Assembly: GCF_964204645.1 (NCBI RefSeq)
Contig: NC_134032.1
Coordinates: forward strand, 6,443,175-6,507,174
Origin: Tubulanus polymorphus
Lineage: Eukaryota > Nemertea > Palaeonemertea > Tubulaniformes > Tubulanidae
Direction: 5' to 3'
DNA: 64,000 bases
The notes beneath the pieces were generated by a model. It did no database searches. It worked only from the letters and a program-made list of their open reading frames with translations, and was not told the DNA's origin. A program made the position numbers and the translations under genes. This document shows, piece after piece, positions 9,571 through 19,370 of this stretch; the first letter of the stretch is position 1, and each line of letters opens with the position of its first letter.

Positions 9571-11079
9571 CATGCAGTACATGACAGACACAATGATAGA
9601 CAGACTGAAGAATAATCATTCTACGCTAGATCCAATCAAGATCCATATTGAATATTCATATATGGAACTATGAATATGGATTTTGTAAACTCACAATGGT
9701 CAAACTAAACTCAGTGTGGAGCTGGTTACGGGGTCAATTCAACCCCTGAAATCATAATGGTCGAATTTTAACCCTGCGCTGAGCTGTTATTCCTATAGCT
9801 TTCAGGGGCCAACAAACAACAATATAGCTGCCCACATCCATGAACGATGTTATCAGATAATAATCAAACGTTCCAAATAACTGAGTAATCTACCATCTTA
9901 ATTGAAAAATGAGCCCCATTTGAACATATCTCGTCTCGGGCTTTTAAACCAACGATTCAATTGATTAAACATAAATCATCGATTTCTGGCGTTAGCCCTC
10001 GTTATCAAGACGTTGCATCGCCTTTCAATGGATATGTAGTTCGGCATTATGCACAGGTAAAGTTTGCTAGAATCATACCTTTCTTCGTTTAAAAATTTGG
10101 GCTCCAGGGGCCAAGTATAGAATTCTCTCCGCGATTTTAGCTATTTTATACCACTTGGTATGTTGGATAAAGGGCGCTTTTAGGGCAGAAATCGACCGAA
10201 CTTTTAGAACGAAAACTATTTGAAATGCATTGAAAACTTCATAAAACATCGATTTAAGTGTCAATCATTATTTAGTTGTGCAATCATTGATAAGATTTCA
10301 ACATGTATTTGAAGCGTACATGTATAAAATATCAGGCGCAATATATTCTATGAATTCGTCGACTATTCTGGTACGAAAAAAACGAGATAATTTAATTTCG
10401 AAAATTTAATACGTTGTAAGAAGCGACTAAGGTAAGCTCAGTAATGAAATATCCAAATCTTAATTATTCATAAGCAAACGTTGATAGTCAATGAAACAAT
10501 TTACAATTAAACATGCAAACGCTCACTTAACAAAAACAGTTTAGGTAACACAAATTTTGTCGAACGATACCATCTTTGTAAAACATCACATCTCAGCTAA
10601 TATTTGAGATATACATACGCAAACGATAAAAAGCATCCGACGGTAGAATATCTCAGCTATTGAGGTCTATCAAATGATATACGAATTACTTCGCTGGAAT
10701 GTACAATCTTTCATCAGTTACTCGATTTTTTGAATTCCGAAAGATTTGTATTACTGAGCGGTTACTACTCGACCAATTCAATTAAAAACTTCTGTGGAAA
10801 GCAGAGCCGCAGCCTTGATGACGTAGCCTCGATATTCTGTTTATCTTCGGGTCTAAACAAGCATTAGGGTGAAGTGGCAGCAGTGAACCATTCTAGTCAA
10901 TTCTATACCATATTTGAAATTCTGAAAAATTAAATCATGGAATTTATTTCTTCGGCGGTGGCCCAGCCACAATACGGTTGCCGGCACATTTTTAGATTTT
11001 ATATTTGATGTTACTGTCTATCAACTTCATTTCCTACCCTAGTTTCGTGCTTCAATGAACATTCTAATTGGTTTGCAAG
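9571..11079. other. No gene recognised
   Basis: AT-rich sequence with only short open frames, none with a recognisable domain. A small hairpin lies near 9642-9682. Confidence 0.5.
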
Positions 11080-11089
11080 AACGATACAA

Positions 11090-11690
11090 TACGATACGAG
11101 AAACAAAATGAATGTACTTGTACACGAACGGCAGCAATTTCAGTGGTTTGGGTCATTCCTGACCGGTTGGCGTCAGAGTGTTGTTATAAATGGTGTTTAC
11201 TCGTCGTCGGAGCAGTTGTGGTATGGCGTCCCTCAGGGGTCCGTGTCTTTGGTATTTTTGGTGTATATTCAGCGTCTCGCTGAGCTATATCTTCATATGT
11301 GCCGCCATGAATTCGCAGACGATTATCAGGAGTACAGACTCACTTCTCTTCGTGATTCAAAGTCGGCCCGCAGTTCTCCAAGGTCGAATCCTGCCTTGAG
11401 TGAGAAGTTCTTGAAGGCCAACCCATTCAGCCAGATTCGTGCCATTAGCATTAAAATGTTGCCGGTGTTAAAATGCCAATCTCTGCTCATCTAGTTCGTA
11501 ATCTCGGGGTGCTGTTTTGACCGGCAACTTAGTAAGAAACCTCATGTAAACTATGTTCTCAAAACTGGATACTTCAATTATTTGGCTCGCATTAGCGAGC
11601 CTATGTCAACGGTCTGGCCGATCGATCATTCGTATGCTTAATACACTACGCTCAAAGCTTTTTTAGCACACTCAAACGCAATTTCAGTAG
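11090..11690 (+). pseudogene. CR1-like LINE reverse transcriptase fragment
   Basis: About 11130-11270 encodes WFGSFLTGWRQSVVINGVYS followed by YGVPQGS, the typical RT block before the catalytic box. FADD-like remnants follow at about 11310, and in another frame HLVRNLGVLFD at about 11485-11520 is the palm/thumb motif of CR1 elements. At least two frameshifts separate these pieces. Both element ends are missing. Confidence 0.8.
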
Positions 11691-11699
11691 CCTGTAATT

Positions 11700-13260
11700 T
11701 CACTACTAATGGGCGAATTGAACGGATTAAGCAAAAATATATTTCGTAATTTGTTTTTCTTTATGGTGCGCACAGTTGAAAGCCGTGGGTTTCATATTTT
11801 TTGAGAAATCGACCAAAAAGTGTCAAAAATTCGATTTATTTGAGCAGGTTTTTTTTTATGCAGCATCTTTAATTGTCCAAAATAACACGTGAAAATGCAA
11901 TGCTATTTGCGTCGGAAGAATTTTATCTCGTAAAGATCGGATGCTTTGTTCGGTAGTTATGGGCTTTCAAAGACGAAACCCCCCCGCCCCCAGAATCTCG
12001 GTTATATATAATTTGTGTTGACCCGGTTTGAACTCCATCATGACGTCATAGCGTTCTTTGAATATGCAAATGATGTGGATCAGCAGGTGCTAAACAAAAT
12101 GGCGGTACAATTGAAGAGGTTCATATTCAGCATTTCTAGCGCGAATACTGATACTCAAGGCGTATGATATAACGAGTATTTGTGTGCGATGTGTTCAATG
12201 ATGCATCTAGTTTTGAAGTCCCGTGCATGAGGTACCGTTGCATCAATTCTGGTTTAAATTTGCGGAATTTAACTACCGTGTTCACCACACGGCTGATTCA
12301 CTGATGATACTGATCAGCTGATCTGATATATTTACACGACTGGAATAATTGTTTCATCATCATTAATTGAAGTCATTTTATTGACGTTCGCATTAACGAT
12401 CCGTTTTGGAGCCTGATTATTTGTATTAGTTTGTTAATCGCAACATAGTGATAAGCTTCGCGTTGAAAACAGTCGCGTACAGTCGCGTAGGCAATATCGC
12501 CTTGTACTCTCATGTTCACTGCGTGTATGTATCAGCTAAAGCTAACGCGCGGCGCAGGTCGCGCGTAACAACGATTCTGAGTGAATATGTAAGCTTGCCT
12601 GCCTACTTAAAGCAATCCTATCGTGAAATTATTAAAAACCATGTCAGTCGATAAACTTTATTTCGTTAGTAACCAGCACTGGCCTCAAATTTCATAGACT
12701 TGGGAGCTTCTGTCCTAATTGAGCCGTATGATAATGAAAAACCTCCGATGAAACCCAGGCTCTCACTTTGCCGGGTCACTCATAGTTTGAGTTGTTTTAT
12801 ATGTCATTCCATGAATGTATTAGAATTATGAATATTAATTTGTTGAGACAAAAATTCCCAAAATCAATTTTTCGAAGATTTCATTCTCGTTAAAAAGTCA
12901 GTTATCACTGACCAAAATTAAGTCATTTCTGATATATTTTTCTTATTTAACTTTCAATGAAATGTTTTTTTTCGTACTAGTAGCCTATATATGACAAATT
13001 TTTACTTCACACTATGGTTTTGCGAGCCACTGGACTATTGGCCCTCTATACTGCTTTTTGATGCAATTTATGCATTGAGCATTAAATGAAGTCGTGATGC
13101 AAAGTACATTCTACATTGAAATGTAGTTTTCAGGAAATCTTATTTTTTTAAGTATAAGTTTATCACCGTTATGAAATTATATACATTACAAAATGATTTG
13201 CCACCGCGCACGAATGCACATTTGAGGCAAAATTTACAAAAAAAACGAAAACAGAATGCA
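11700..13260. other. No gene recognised; possible promoter motifs
   Basis: Mostly AT-rich with no supported ORF. A C-rich tract at about 11990 precedes a cluster of transcription-factor-like motifs at 12041-12107. Confidence 0.45.
12041..12107 (+). promoter_or_regulatory. CRE, octamer and YY1-like motif cluster
   Basis: TGACGTCA at 12041-12048, ATGCAAAT at 12064-12071 and AAAATGGCGG near 12097-12106 occur within 70 bp. This combination is common in animal housekeeping promoters, but no downstream gene is evident, so function is only inferred. A second TGACGTCA lies near 13623. Confidence 0.25.
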
Positions 13261-13319
13261 CATGACGGATATAAACTATAAAGTTACATTTTTATACCAA
13301 AAAGGGGGCAGGGGGAGTG

Positions 13320-13485
13320 TGCAGGTTGGCATTTACAAAATTAGGAGAAGTCTTTGTAGTTAGACTGAATAAAGGTAGCTACTAGGCATAACATTTCAAC
13401 ATAAGTATCATCTTCACCCGTCAAGGGATTCGAACCCACTACGCTAAAGCTGTTCGCCGAACCCCTTGACCACACGAGTCGTTGG
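13320..13485 (-). mobile_element. tRNA-derived SINE head (or tRNA pseudogene)
   Basis: On the minus strand an A-box-like TGTGGTCAAGGGG (13475-13462) is followed by a perfect B-box GGTTCGAATCC (13436-13426), the internal RNA polymerase III promoter of a tRNA. The acceptor arms do not pair, so it is not a functional tRNA. A body of about 100 bp continues to about 13320. The 3' end is not defined. Confidence 0.55.
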
Positions 13486-13757
13486 AGTCGTTACTAGCCG
13501 ACCAGAATCCGGTCGTACCAATCACAGCGCTTGTAACAAACGACTTCTATTGGTTTTCCCGTTAAATGGACCAATCAGCGAACGTTTTAATGAACAAGGA
13601 AGTATTTCGCAAATCGATATATGACGTCATGCGCAACAGCGCCAGTAATGAAATCACGCTTCGTGAGGCCAGGGGGCTGGTGGAAGCGAGTTCGGGAGTG
13701 ATACCGGACCCCTGGCAAGCGAGGATGCATTAGTATCTAAACAGAAAGTACGAGTAT

Positions 13758-14207
13758 TTAATTACCATTTAGTAAAAAGTTTACTTTATTAGAAAGGGTG
13801 AGAGAATTAAGGTAATTCTGTTTACCTATGTCTAGGTTTGAGAGGAGAGCGTTGATTTTGACTTGGCGGCCAGGACGCTGGCATTGGAACATAAAGTGTT
13901 TAGTTGAGGTAGCACGGTTGCAGTAACTACATAAAGAGTTCTCGACATTGAGGAAGTTGTGATTGAACTGATGCGACTTGAGCAAGAGATCAACGCGTAA
14001 CCTATTAAGGCGGATTTCCTTTTCGCGACTGACATTACCGAGGCGGTGTGATAGAACCGTATGAAAGTTGAATTTCTTCACTGTAGATTTGAAGGCCGAA
14101 AATGCAGGGATATTTCTGACGTTTGGTTCGGTTTCGTTCCATGCGTACATTAATCTAAAACTGTAGTTTTCAGGCAATAAAGATGAAGTCCGAGATATGG
14201 TGTCACT
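13758..14207 (-). pseudogene. LINE RT C-terminal domain fragment
   Basis: The open frame of about 150 residues matches the C-terminal region of Jockey/I-type LINE ORF2: a RLGNVSREKEIRLNRLRVD stretch followed by a zinc-knuckle-like C-x2-C...H-x4-C motif (CSYC..., KHFMFQC). It starts directly after an in-frame stop near 14207 and lacks the RT core, so it is a truncated remnant. No paired 5' part is seen nearby. Confidence 0.75.
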
Positions 14208-14654
14208 GCATTATTTACAATTATCTGCCTCGTCTTGTAAAGATGTGCCCTTTTCCACTTTTTGGATTGATGGGATTGATTGTAAAATTGTGCACTCTTT
14301 TACTCTTGGGATTGATACAGACGACTACGAGTGACCTGTCTTGTTTTTCCTGGAACTGATGGACGACTAAATGTGCCTTTACTTGTTCTCACTGTTACGA
14401 AATTATGAGTTATTTTGACGGGCATATTACATACAACATTCAAACCAGCAATGCGAAAACTCATAAACGCTGCTTTGCACTGTATCAATCATCAGTTGTT
14501 TTTTTTCTGAAGCATTATTATCATAAACCTGGTACATTACCCGACGAAGGTTTATTCACTGAGAACCTTTCGAAACCTATTGAATAATCAGAATTTGGGA
14601 TTTCCCAAAATGCCAAACTGTTGATGTTGTTAATTCAAATTCTAGGCATTGAAA

Positions 14655-15104
14655 ATGCTTGCTTATACCTTCACTCGCGCATGTGCGATTGTTGTGATTG
14701 TGGTCAGTGTCGCATCAATTGTAGATGGTGAGTACCGAATAATACGAATAAGTTGCAATTATCAGTAAACATTTTGAACGAATCAATTTGATGAATACTA
14801 CTATACTATACTAATTGCATTTCGGAGATCAAAATTCAATGCATTGTTCTCATATATATTTATTTCTCCAACTTTTGTATTGTTAGTCTGAATGGTCACT
14901 AAAGCATCATCATCCTCGCACTCCTTCATCCGGTGAGGGGGGATTAAATTATTTCTTCAATTTAGGTAAAAAGCGTTTTTCCTTAAAAATTCTTCTTGAA
15001 TTTCAGGTGGTTATGGATTTGCAGGTTGCAAAAAAGCAGGAACCTGTAGCCATAATGGAGCGTGTTGCACCCGCAGGTGTAACAGCGGATTATGTGCTTC
15101 GTGA
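14655..15104 (+). CDS. Secreted knottin-like cysteine-rich peptide, two exons
   Basis: Exon 1 is 14655-14727 and ends at a perfect GTGAGT donor. Exon 2 is 15007-15104, after a TTTCAG acceptor; the phase-1 junction is consistent. The predicted product is 56 residues. A hydrophobic signal peptide of about 24 residues is encoded almost entirely by exon 1, and exon 2 encodes a mature peptide of about 31 residues with six cysteines spaced C-x5-C-x5-CC-x3-C-x4-C. That spacing fits an inhibitor-cystine-knot fold. The peptide is basic and rich in Gly and Ser. Known peptides of this shape include antimicrobial peptides, channel-blocking toxins and peptide hormones; the sequence alone does not decide among them. 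The signal peptide exon/mature peptide exon split is typical of such genes. No damage is visible. A non-coding first exon may exist, since TTCTAG lies 9 bp upstream of the ATG. Confidence 0.8.
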
Positions 15105-15291
15105 CCTAATCGTTGGTGATGATGTTTCATAATGGGATATACTTATGGTGGTTTGGGATATATCCCTTTATGAAACTGAACCAGTCAGTAACTGACCGAC
15201 TGACTGACTATGTCGTGTACCTACGTGCGTACGTTAAGAAAATGTATTTATATTTCAACTTGGTCAAATCACATGTTTAATAATAAGATTC

Positions 15292-15297
15292 AATAAA
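15292..15297 (+). terminator. Polyadenylation signal AATAAA of the knottin-like gene
   Basis: Canonical AATAAA about 190 bp after the stop codon, before AT-rich sequence. Confidence 0.65.
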
Positions 15298-15399
15298 ACT
15301 GCGAGTATATAAATCAATGATCAGGTTTTTAACTGATTGCTATTCGTCGATGAAGATTTCCAAAGTGAGTGGGATGCGCCGTTCCATCCACGGCGTGGA

Positions 15400-15690
15400 A
15401 CACCATTAGCCAATTCCAGTTCCGCGTTTTACTCTTCTTATCGACTAATCCTAAGCAAAAGTACAAATTTCGATTTATATTCAACCATTGAAAGTTTTAA
15501 AAAATATCAATTTATTAGATTATTGATCTTTCAGGAGTAATTTTTGTTATTCTTTTCTCCTTTCCCACCAGCAAGCGTTCATGAAATGCCGCCCTATCAC
15601 ATCCGACTACTTAAAGCTGTAAACGTAGTGCTTAGGTCTGGGAACAATGTATGAGCCTGAACAAGTAAAACCTATATATCTAAAGTGAAT
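15400..15690. repeat. Dispersed repeat, copy 1
   Basis: It shares an ordered set of blocks with 23545-24195: GAACACCATTAGCC.ATTCCAG, TCTTTCAGGAGTAA, a TTTCCC..CCAGC..GCGTTCAT block, CTACTTAAA, and ACAAGTAAAACCTAT versus ACGAGTGAAACCTAT. The copies are diverged and the second is expanded. The type of repeat is unknown. Confidence 0.7.
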
Positions 15691-16815
15691 CCTATCTCAT
15701 TAAACTCAGAAATATAGCTTCAAAGCAGTGATAACGGGTTTCCAGCTTTTTTTTATTTTACACTATGCAGTTACATGAAACGATGCCGAACGGCACGGTC
15801 TGACATTTGTAAATGGCGTATCTAAGAAAATGTGTTAACCAGCTTAAGGACTACTAATACATGAACTATGACTTTAATTATTTCTACAGCGTGAGGTTAG
15901 TAGATCTATATGTTTGCTCGAGCGTTTTTGTGAATTGCCATTCAAACTGAGCAGAACAAAAAGGACACAGAGGACTGTTCCATTGCAACCAGCCGCCATT
16001 TGACATTGAATTTGAATCACAATATCACCGGATTAGTCTTCTTGTGATGATGTTCTCCTGTATTTTCAAAACACCACCACCAGCAGGAATCGAGAACCTA
16101 ATTGTCCAGAAAGTAACAGATTTTGAGAAATACTGAATCTGAAAATGAGACGTCGAACTCAAGCGTGCATCGGTAAAATGTTTATGATATTGAAAAATTT
16201 ATAATTAGTAAAGTAGATCAACAATTTCACCGAAGAAACATCTGTCTCCGTTAATTCAATTTCATTGTTTCATCTTCATTTATCAATATACGTACGTACA
16301 CAAGGCAATGATACTTGTCTAGGTTTGACTCCTCTTAATGGCCACTCAAAAAACACGGTAGTGCTCGGCCATGCATGACTTGTTTTTGTATTTCAATATT
16401 CTAATCTCGAGACAACGGGTTTCTGCCTCGCTGGTTTAAATGTCGCACTCGAAAGCGCATAAAGATTTCACCAAAATAATTCTTATCAGTTTATAACATA
16501 CAACTGTTTTGAAGGAGCGCGACACATATCCGGGATATGTGGATCCACAAGGGCTACCACGTAAAAAGTACCGATGTACCTTGTTTGGTGCTTACATAGT
16601 TCCGTTGGGAGTTGCGAGAACTAATCGTACCCGTTGGTTATAGCACTTATGTGTATATGTACTTATACCATGTTTCTGATGTGATCCAGCTTTGAAACTG
16701 AACTAAACCACGTGTACTGAATAAATGTTACTTGATTTCAACATGAACAAAACAACATGAACAGAGATAAGAATATATCACTGTTAATTCGATAAAAGAC
16801 AAAAGTAATGAGAAA
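15691..16815. other. No gene recognised
   Basis: AT-rich sequence with only short frames. No repeats or motifs that I can support. Confidence 0.5.
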
Positions 16816-17312
16816 ATGACGTTTTCAGATCAGAGGGCGAGACGGCGACTCGCCGCCACTTTTAATTTGTTTTCCTTTAAAATGGGAGAGAGTGAACAAG
16901 AAAACAGAAGAAAATTGATGGTAATAAAAATCAATATTATTAAACATATTGTAAAAAATGCATTGATAAATTTCACAAATCTCGACATGAAAAAACTGCA
17001 TATCATTAAAAAAATGTTATAGATTTTGAGACACCAGAAAATTCTATTAAAAAAACTAAATCTATTTCAAATAAATCTTATAAGGAAAATGTTAGAAATT
17101 ACATTGATTCACTAGAAATAAAAGATACGATTGAAATTTTAGAAACATTACATAGTAAAATTGGACCTGCAGCTACTATATTTAGATTTTTAAAGGCGCA
17201 ACAAGAAGATTATAGTAAATTTATTGAAATATTGGAAAAAATAATGGATTTTGTAACAGATGTTGAATATCCAAAAATTAGTATTTCTGGAAAAGTAAGT
17301 TTTATAAAATAA
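16816..17312 (+). pseudogene. Small Polinton-associated protein, frame-broken
   Basis: An open frame to 17022 and a second open frame from about 17010 to the stop at 17310-17312 abut at a run of A residues near 17010. They look like one lysine-rich, helical protein of about 150 residues broken by a single-base shift. The stretch from 17100 to 17300 (around EIKDTIEILETLHSKIGPAA) reads like genuine protein. I do not recognise the function. It stands just upstream of the polymerase-linked piece, in the same orientation. Confidence 0.45.
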
Positions 17313-17318
17313 GAAAAA

Positions 17319-17963
17319 ATGGAGTATCACATTCAAACACATTCTGGAGAAATAATTTCAAAAACACAAATTAAAGATAAATTAGAAAAAATATTTAATG
17401 AATTTAAACGTCATATTGGAGAAAGATATTTTGAAGGTTCTGGTTTAACATTGAATGAAATTATATTTTCAGATTTAAATGTTTATAATAAAAAAAGAAA
17501 TAAAACATCAAAAAGTATTAAAATGTTTACAAATGATTCACAATTTACAACAGAAAAGGATATCAAAGTATCATCTTATATCAAATTACCATTTGCAACA
17601 AAATCAGTTATAAATGTTCAAAATTGAGATAATAAATGTTTTCTATGGTCAATTATTAGTTGTTTACACCCAACAGTTTGTAGAATAACAGATTATCGGA
17701 AATATAAAACATTATATAAAATTTACCAATATCCAGTAACTATAAAAATGATTACTAAAATAGAAAACGTTGATAATTTAGAAATAAATGTATTCGAATT
17801 AATGCAATTACCAAAGACAAAAGGTGAACATATCAAAGATTACAGATTAGAAGCTTTATATTTAACAAAACATTATGATGATGAAAGTGTTATAGATATA
17901 TTATACTATAAAGAAGATGGTATCATTTGCTGTAAAATATTTCCAATTTCAATGTTCTATTAA
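17319..17963 (+). pseudogene. DNA polymerase B-linked N-terminal region, one in-frame stop
   Basis: The frame opens at 17319, meets a TGA at 17625-17627 and then stays open in the same frame to 17963. Motifs seen are GSGLTLNEI (about 17440), SYIKLPFATKSVINVQN before the stop, and DNKCFLWSI followed by CLHP after it. This order is characteristic of the region preceding the DNA polymerase in many animal Polinton-like elements. It also has the KMITKIENVDNLEINVFEL segment where related proteins read FPVSLKDI..FE..N.ISINV. The polymerase domain itself is absent: the frame ends where the convergent integrase piece begins. Confidence 0.55.
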
Positions 17964-18560
17964 ATCGCTCAACAACTGCTGCTTTTTTATCCGATTTTGT
18001 TAAAATATTCAATATTGCGGTAATCTAAAAGGTTATGAACAAGTGAATTATCAAATTCTTTTCCATCATCAAATTGTATTTTTTTCTGGTTTTAAAATGT
18101 ACCTGGAAGAAATTTTCTGAAAGCAATTGATGTTTGTACAGCATCTTTTCTGTGGGAAACTCCATACATAACGACTAAAAATATCAATTATATTTGATAT
18201 CCACCAATAATCATTATTATCCTTTTAGAGATTTTTCATATAAATTAAATCTTCCTGCCATTATTGACCTGCATAAATTACCATAGTTTACGAGTTTTGT
18301 ATTTCCTTACAATTCTTTTATGTGTTTTATATGTTGCTTGTTCTAACATATATTCATTTTTATATTTACATTTAACAAAATTTTGCGGAATTATTTTATT
18401 TAATCTATCTTGCTAATTTGTCGCCAAATATTTTTTATAGAAGAATAGGCAACCGAACTCTCAGGATTATAGTATAAATTTCTTAAATATTGTTCTTCTT
18501 GATGAGATTTTTTATTCTCTATTTATGTATCATCAATATTAACTATATATATTTTTAATA
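17964..18560 (-). pseudogene. Polinton-type rve integrase, frameshifted
   Basis: Minus-strand pieces in shifting frames give, in order: YLRNLYYNPESSVAYSSIKN (about 18500-18440), the N-terminal signature of Polinton integrases; IIDIFSRYVW (about 18200-18170), holding the first core Asp; FDDGKEF (about 18075-18055), with the second Asp; and an AVVER-like end with the catalytic Glu (about 17985-17964). Stops and frameshifts separate all of these, so it is not functional. The family is named from these motifs only. Confidence 0.6.
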
Positions 18561-18599
18561 TTGAATACTATGTAATTGGATATTGTTATATTTAATTGC

Positions 18600-19330
18600 G
18601 CATCAGAAATAATATATAAATGCATTTTATAATTATCGATTCCTTTTTTCATTTTTATGAATGATTGTATTCCATCTTTTGTATTTTCTAATTTTTTACC
18701 AGAACCATGTAATGAATTATCTTCAGTAGTTCTTAAATCTAACCATAATGCAAATTTATTACCAGCTTAATGATTAATTTGATTAATATTACAATCTTCA
18801 GATGATTATATTTTTCATTCATAAAATGTTTTTTGATTTCTATCAAATGATCTATCATTCTCATTCCTTGACAAAATATTTTATTTGCTATACCTTCAAT
18901 AGTTATGTCTACTTTTGATATTTCAGGATTATAACAATTATCAACATATATGGTGCCATTAGAATATATTTTAGTAAAAAATATTAATATACCTTTAATA
19001 GATCTCCCAGGAAAGTTGACATTTTCATTAATTATTTCATCAGCTGAATTAATAGTAACAGTTTTAAATTTATCAATATAATCATATAATAATGACAATC
19101 CTTGATTGTATCGAGTTTTGAATTGTGCTCACAATATTTTCATTAGTTACTGTATCATATTCTAAACATATATTTGATAATTTATAACCCATATCTTTAA
19201 TAACACTCGATAATACAATTTCATTTACAGGTGCAAAAGTTATTCCGAATATTAAATCTTCTTGAATTGCATATTCATATAATGGAGAATTATCATTTAT
19301 TAAAATCTAATGGAATTCCATCTACTTTTT
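18600..19330 (-). pseudogene. Capsid-like structural protein pieces of the Polinton remnant
   Basis: The longest clean frame is 18739-19098 (119 aa) and includes NVNFPGRSIKGILIFF and KVDITIEGIANKIFCQGM. A neighbouring frame to the left carries DNSLHGSGKKLENTKDG and ISDAQLNI (about 18700-18610). A third piece to the right reads LSNICLEYDTVTNENIV (about 19190-19140). These match, from memory of the family, one conserved protein of animal Polinton/adintovirus-like elements thought to be the major capsid protein. The frames are broken at least twice. The assignment to capsid is tentative. Confidence 0.45.
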
Positions 19331-19370
19331 ATACTGGGAGATTTTTACCTGTTACCGAAAATAAACCATT

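Larger units (their letters stand above)
16816..19370. mobile_element. Polinton/Maverick-like remnant
   Basis: A markedly AT-rich block with a dense set of small frames. Three pieces carry the signature of Polinton/Maverick-type elements (related to adintoviruses): a region like the one linked to protein-primed DNA polymerase B (plus strand), a retroviral-type integrase (minus strand), and capsid-like pieces (minus strand). Full elements are 15-20 kb; this is about 2.5 kb and every gene is broken. No terminal inverted repeats are visible. The abrupt change in base composition against neighbours supports a separate origin. Confidence 0.6.
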
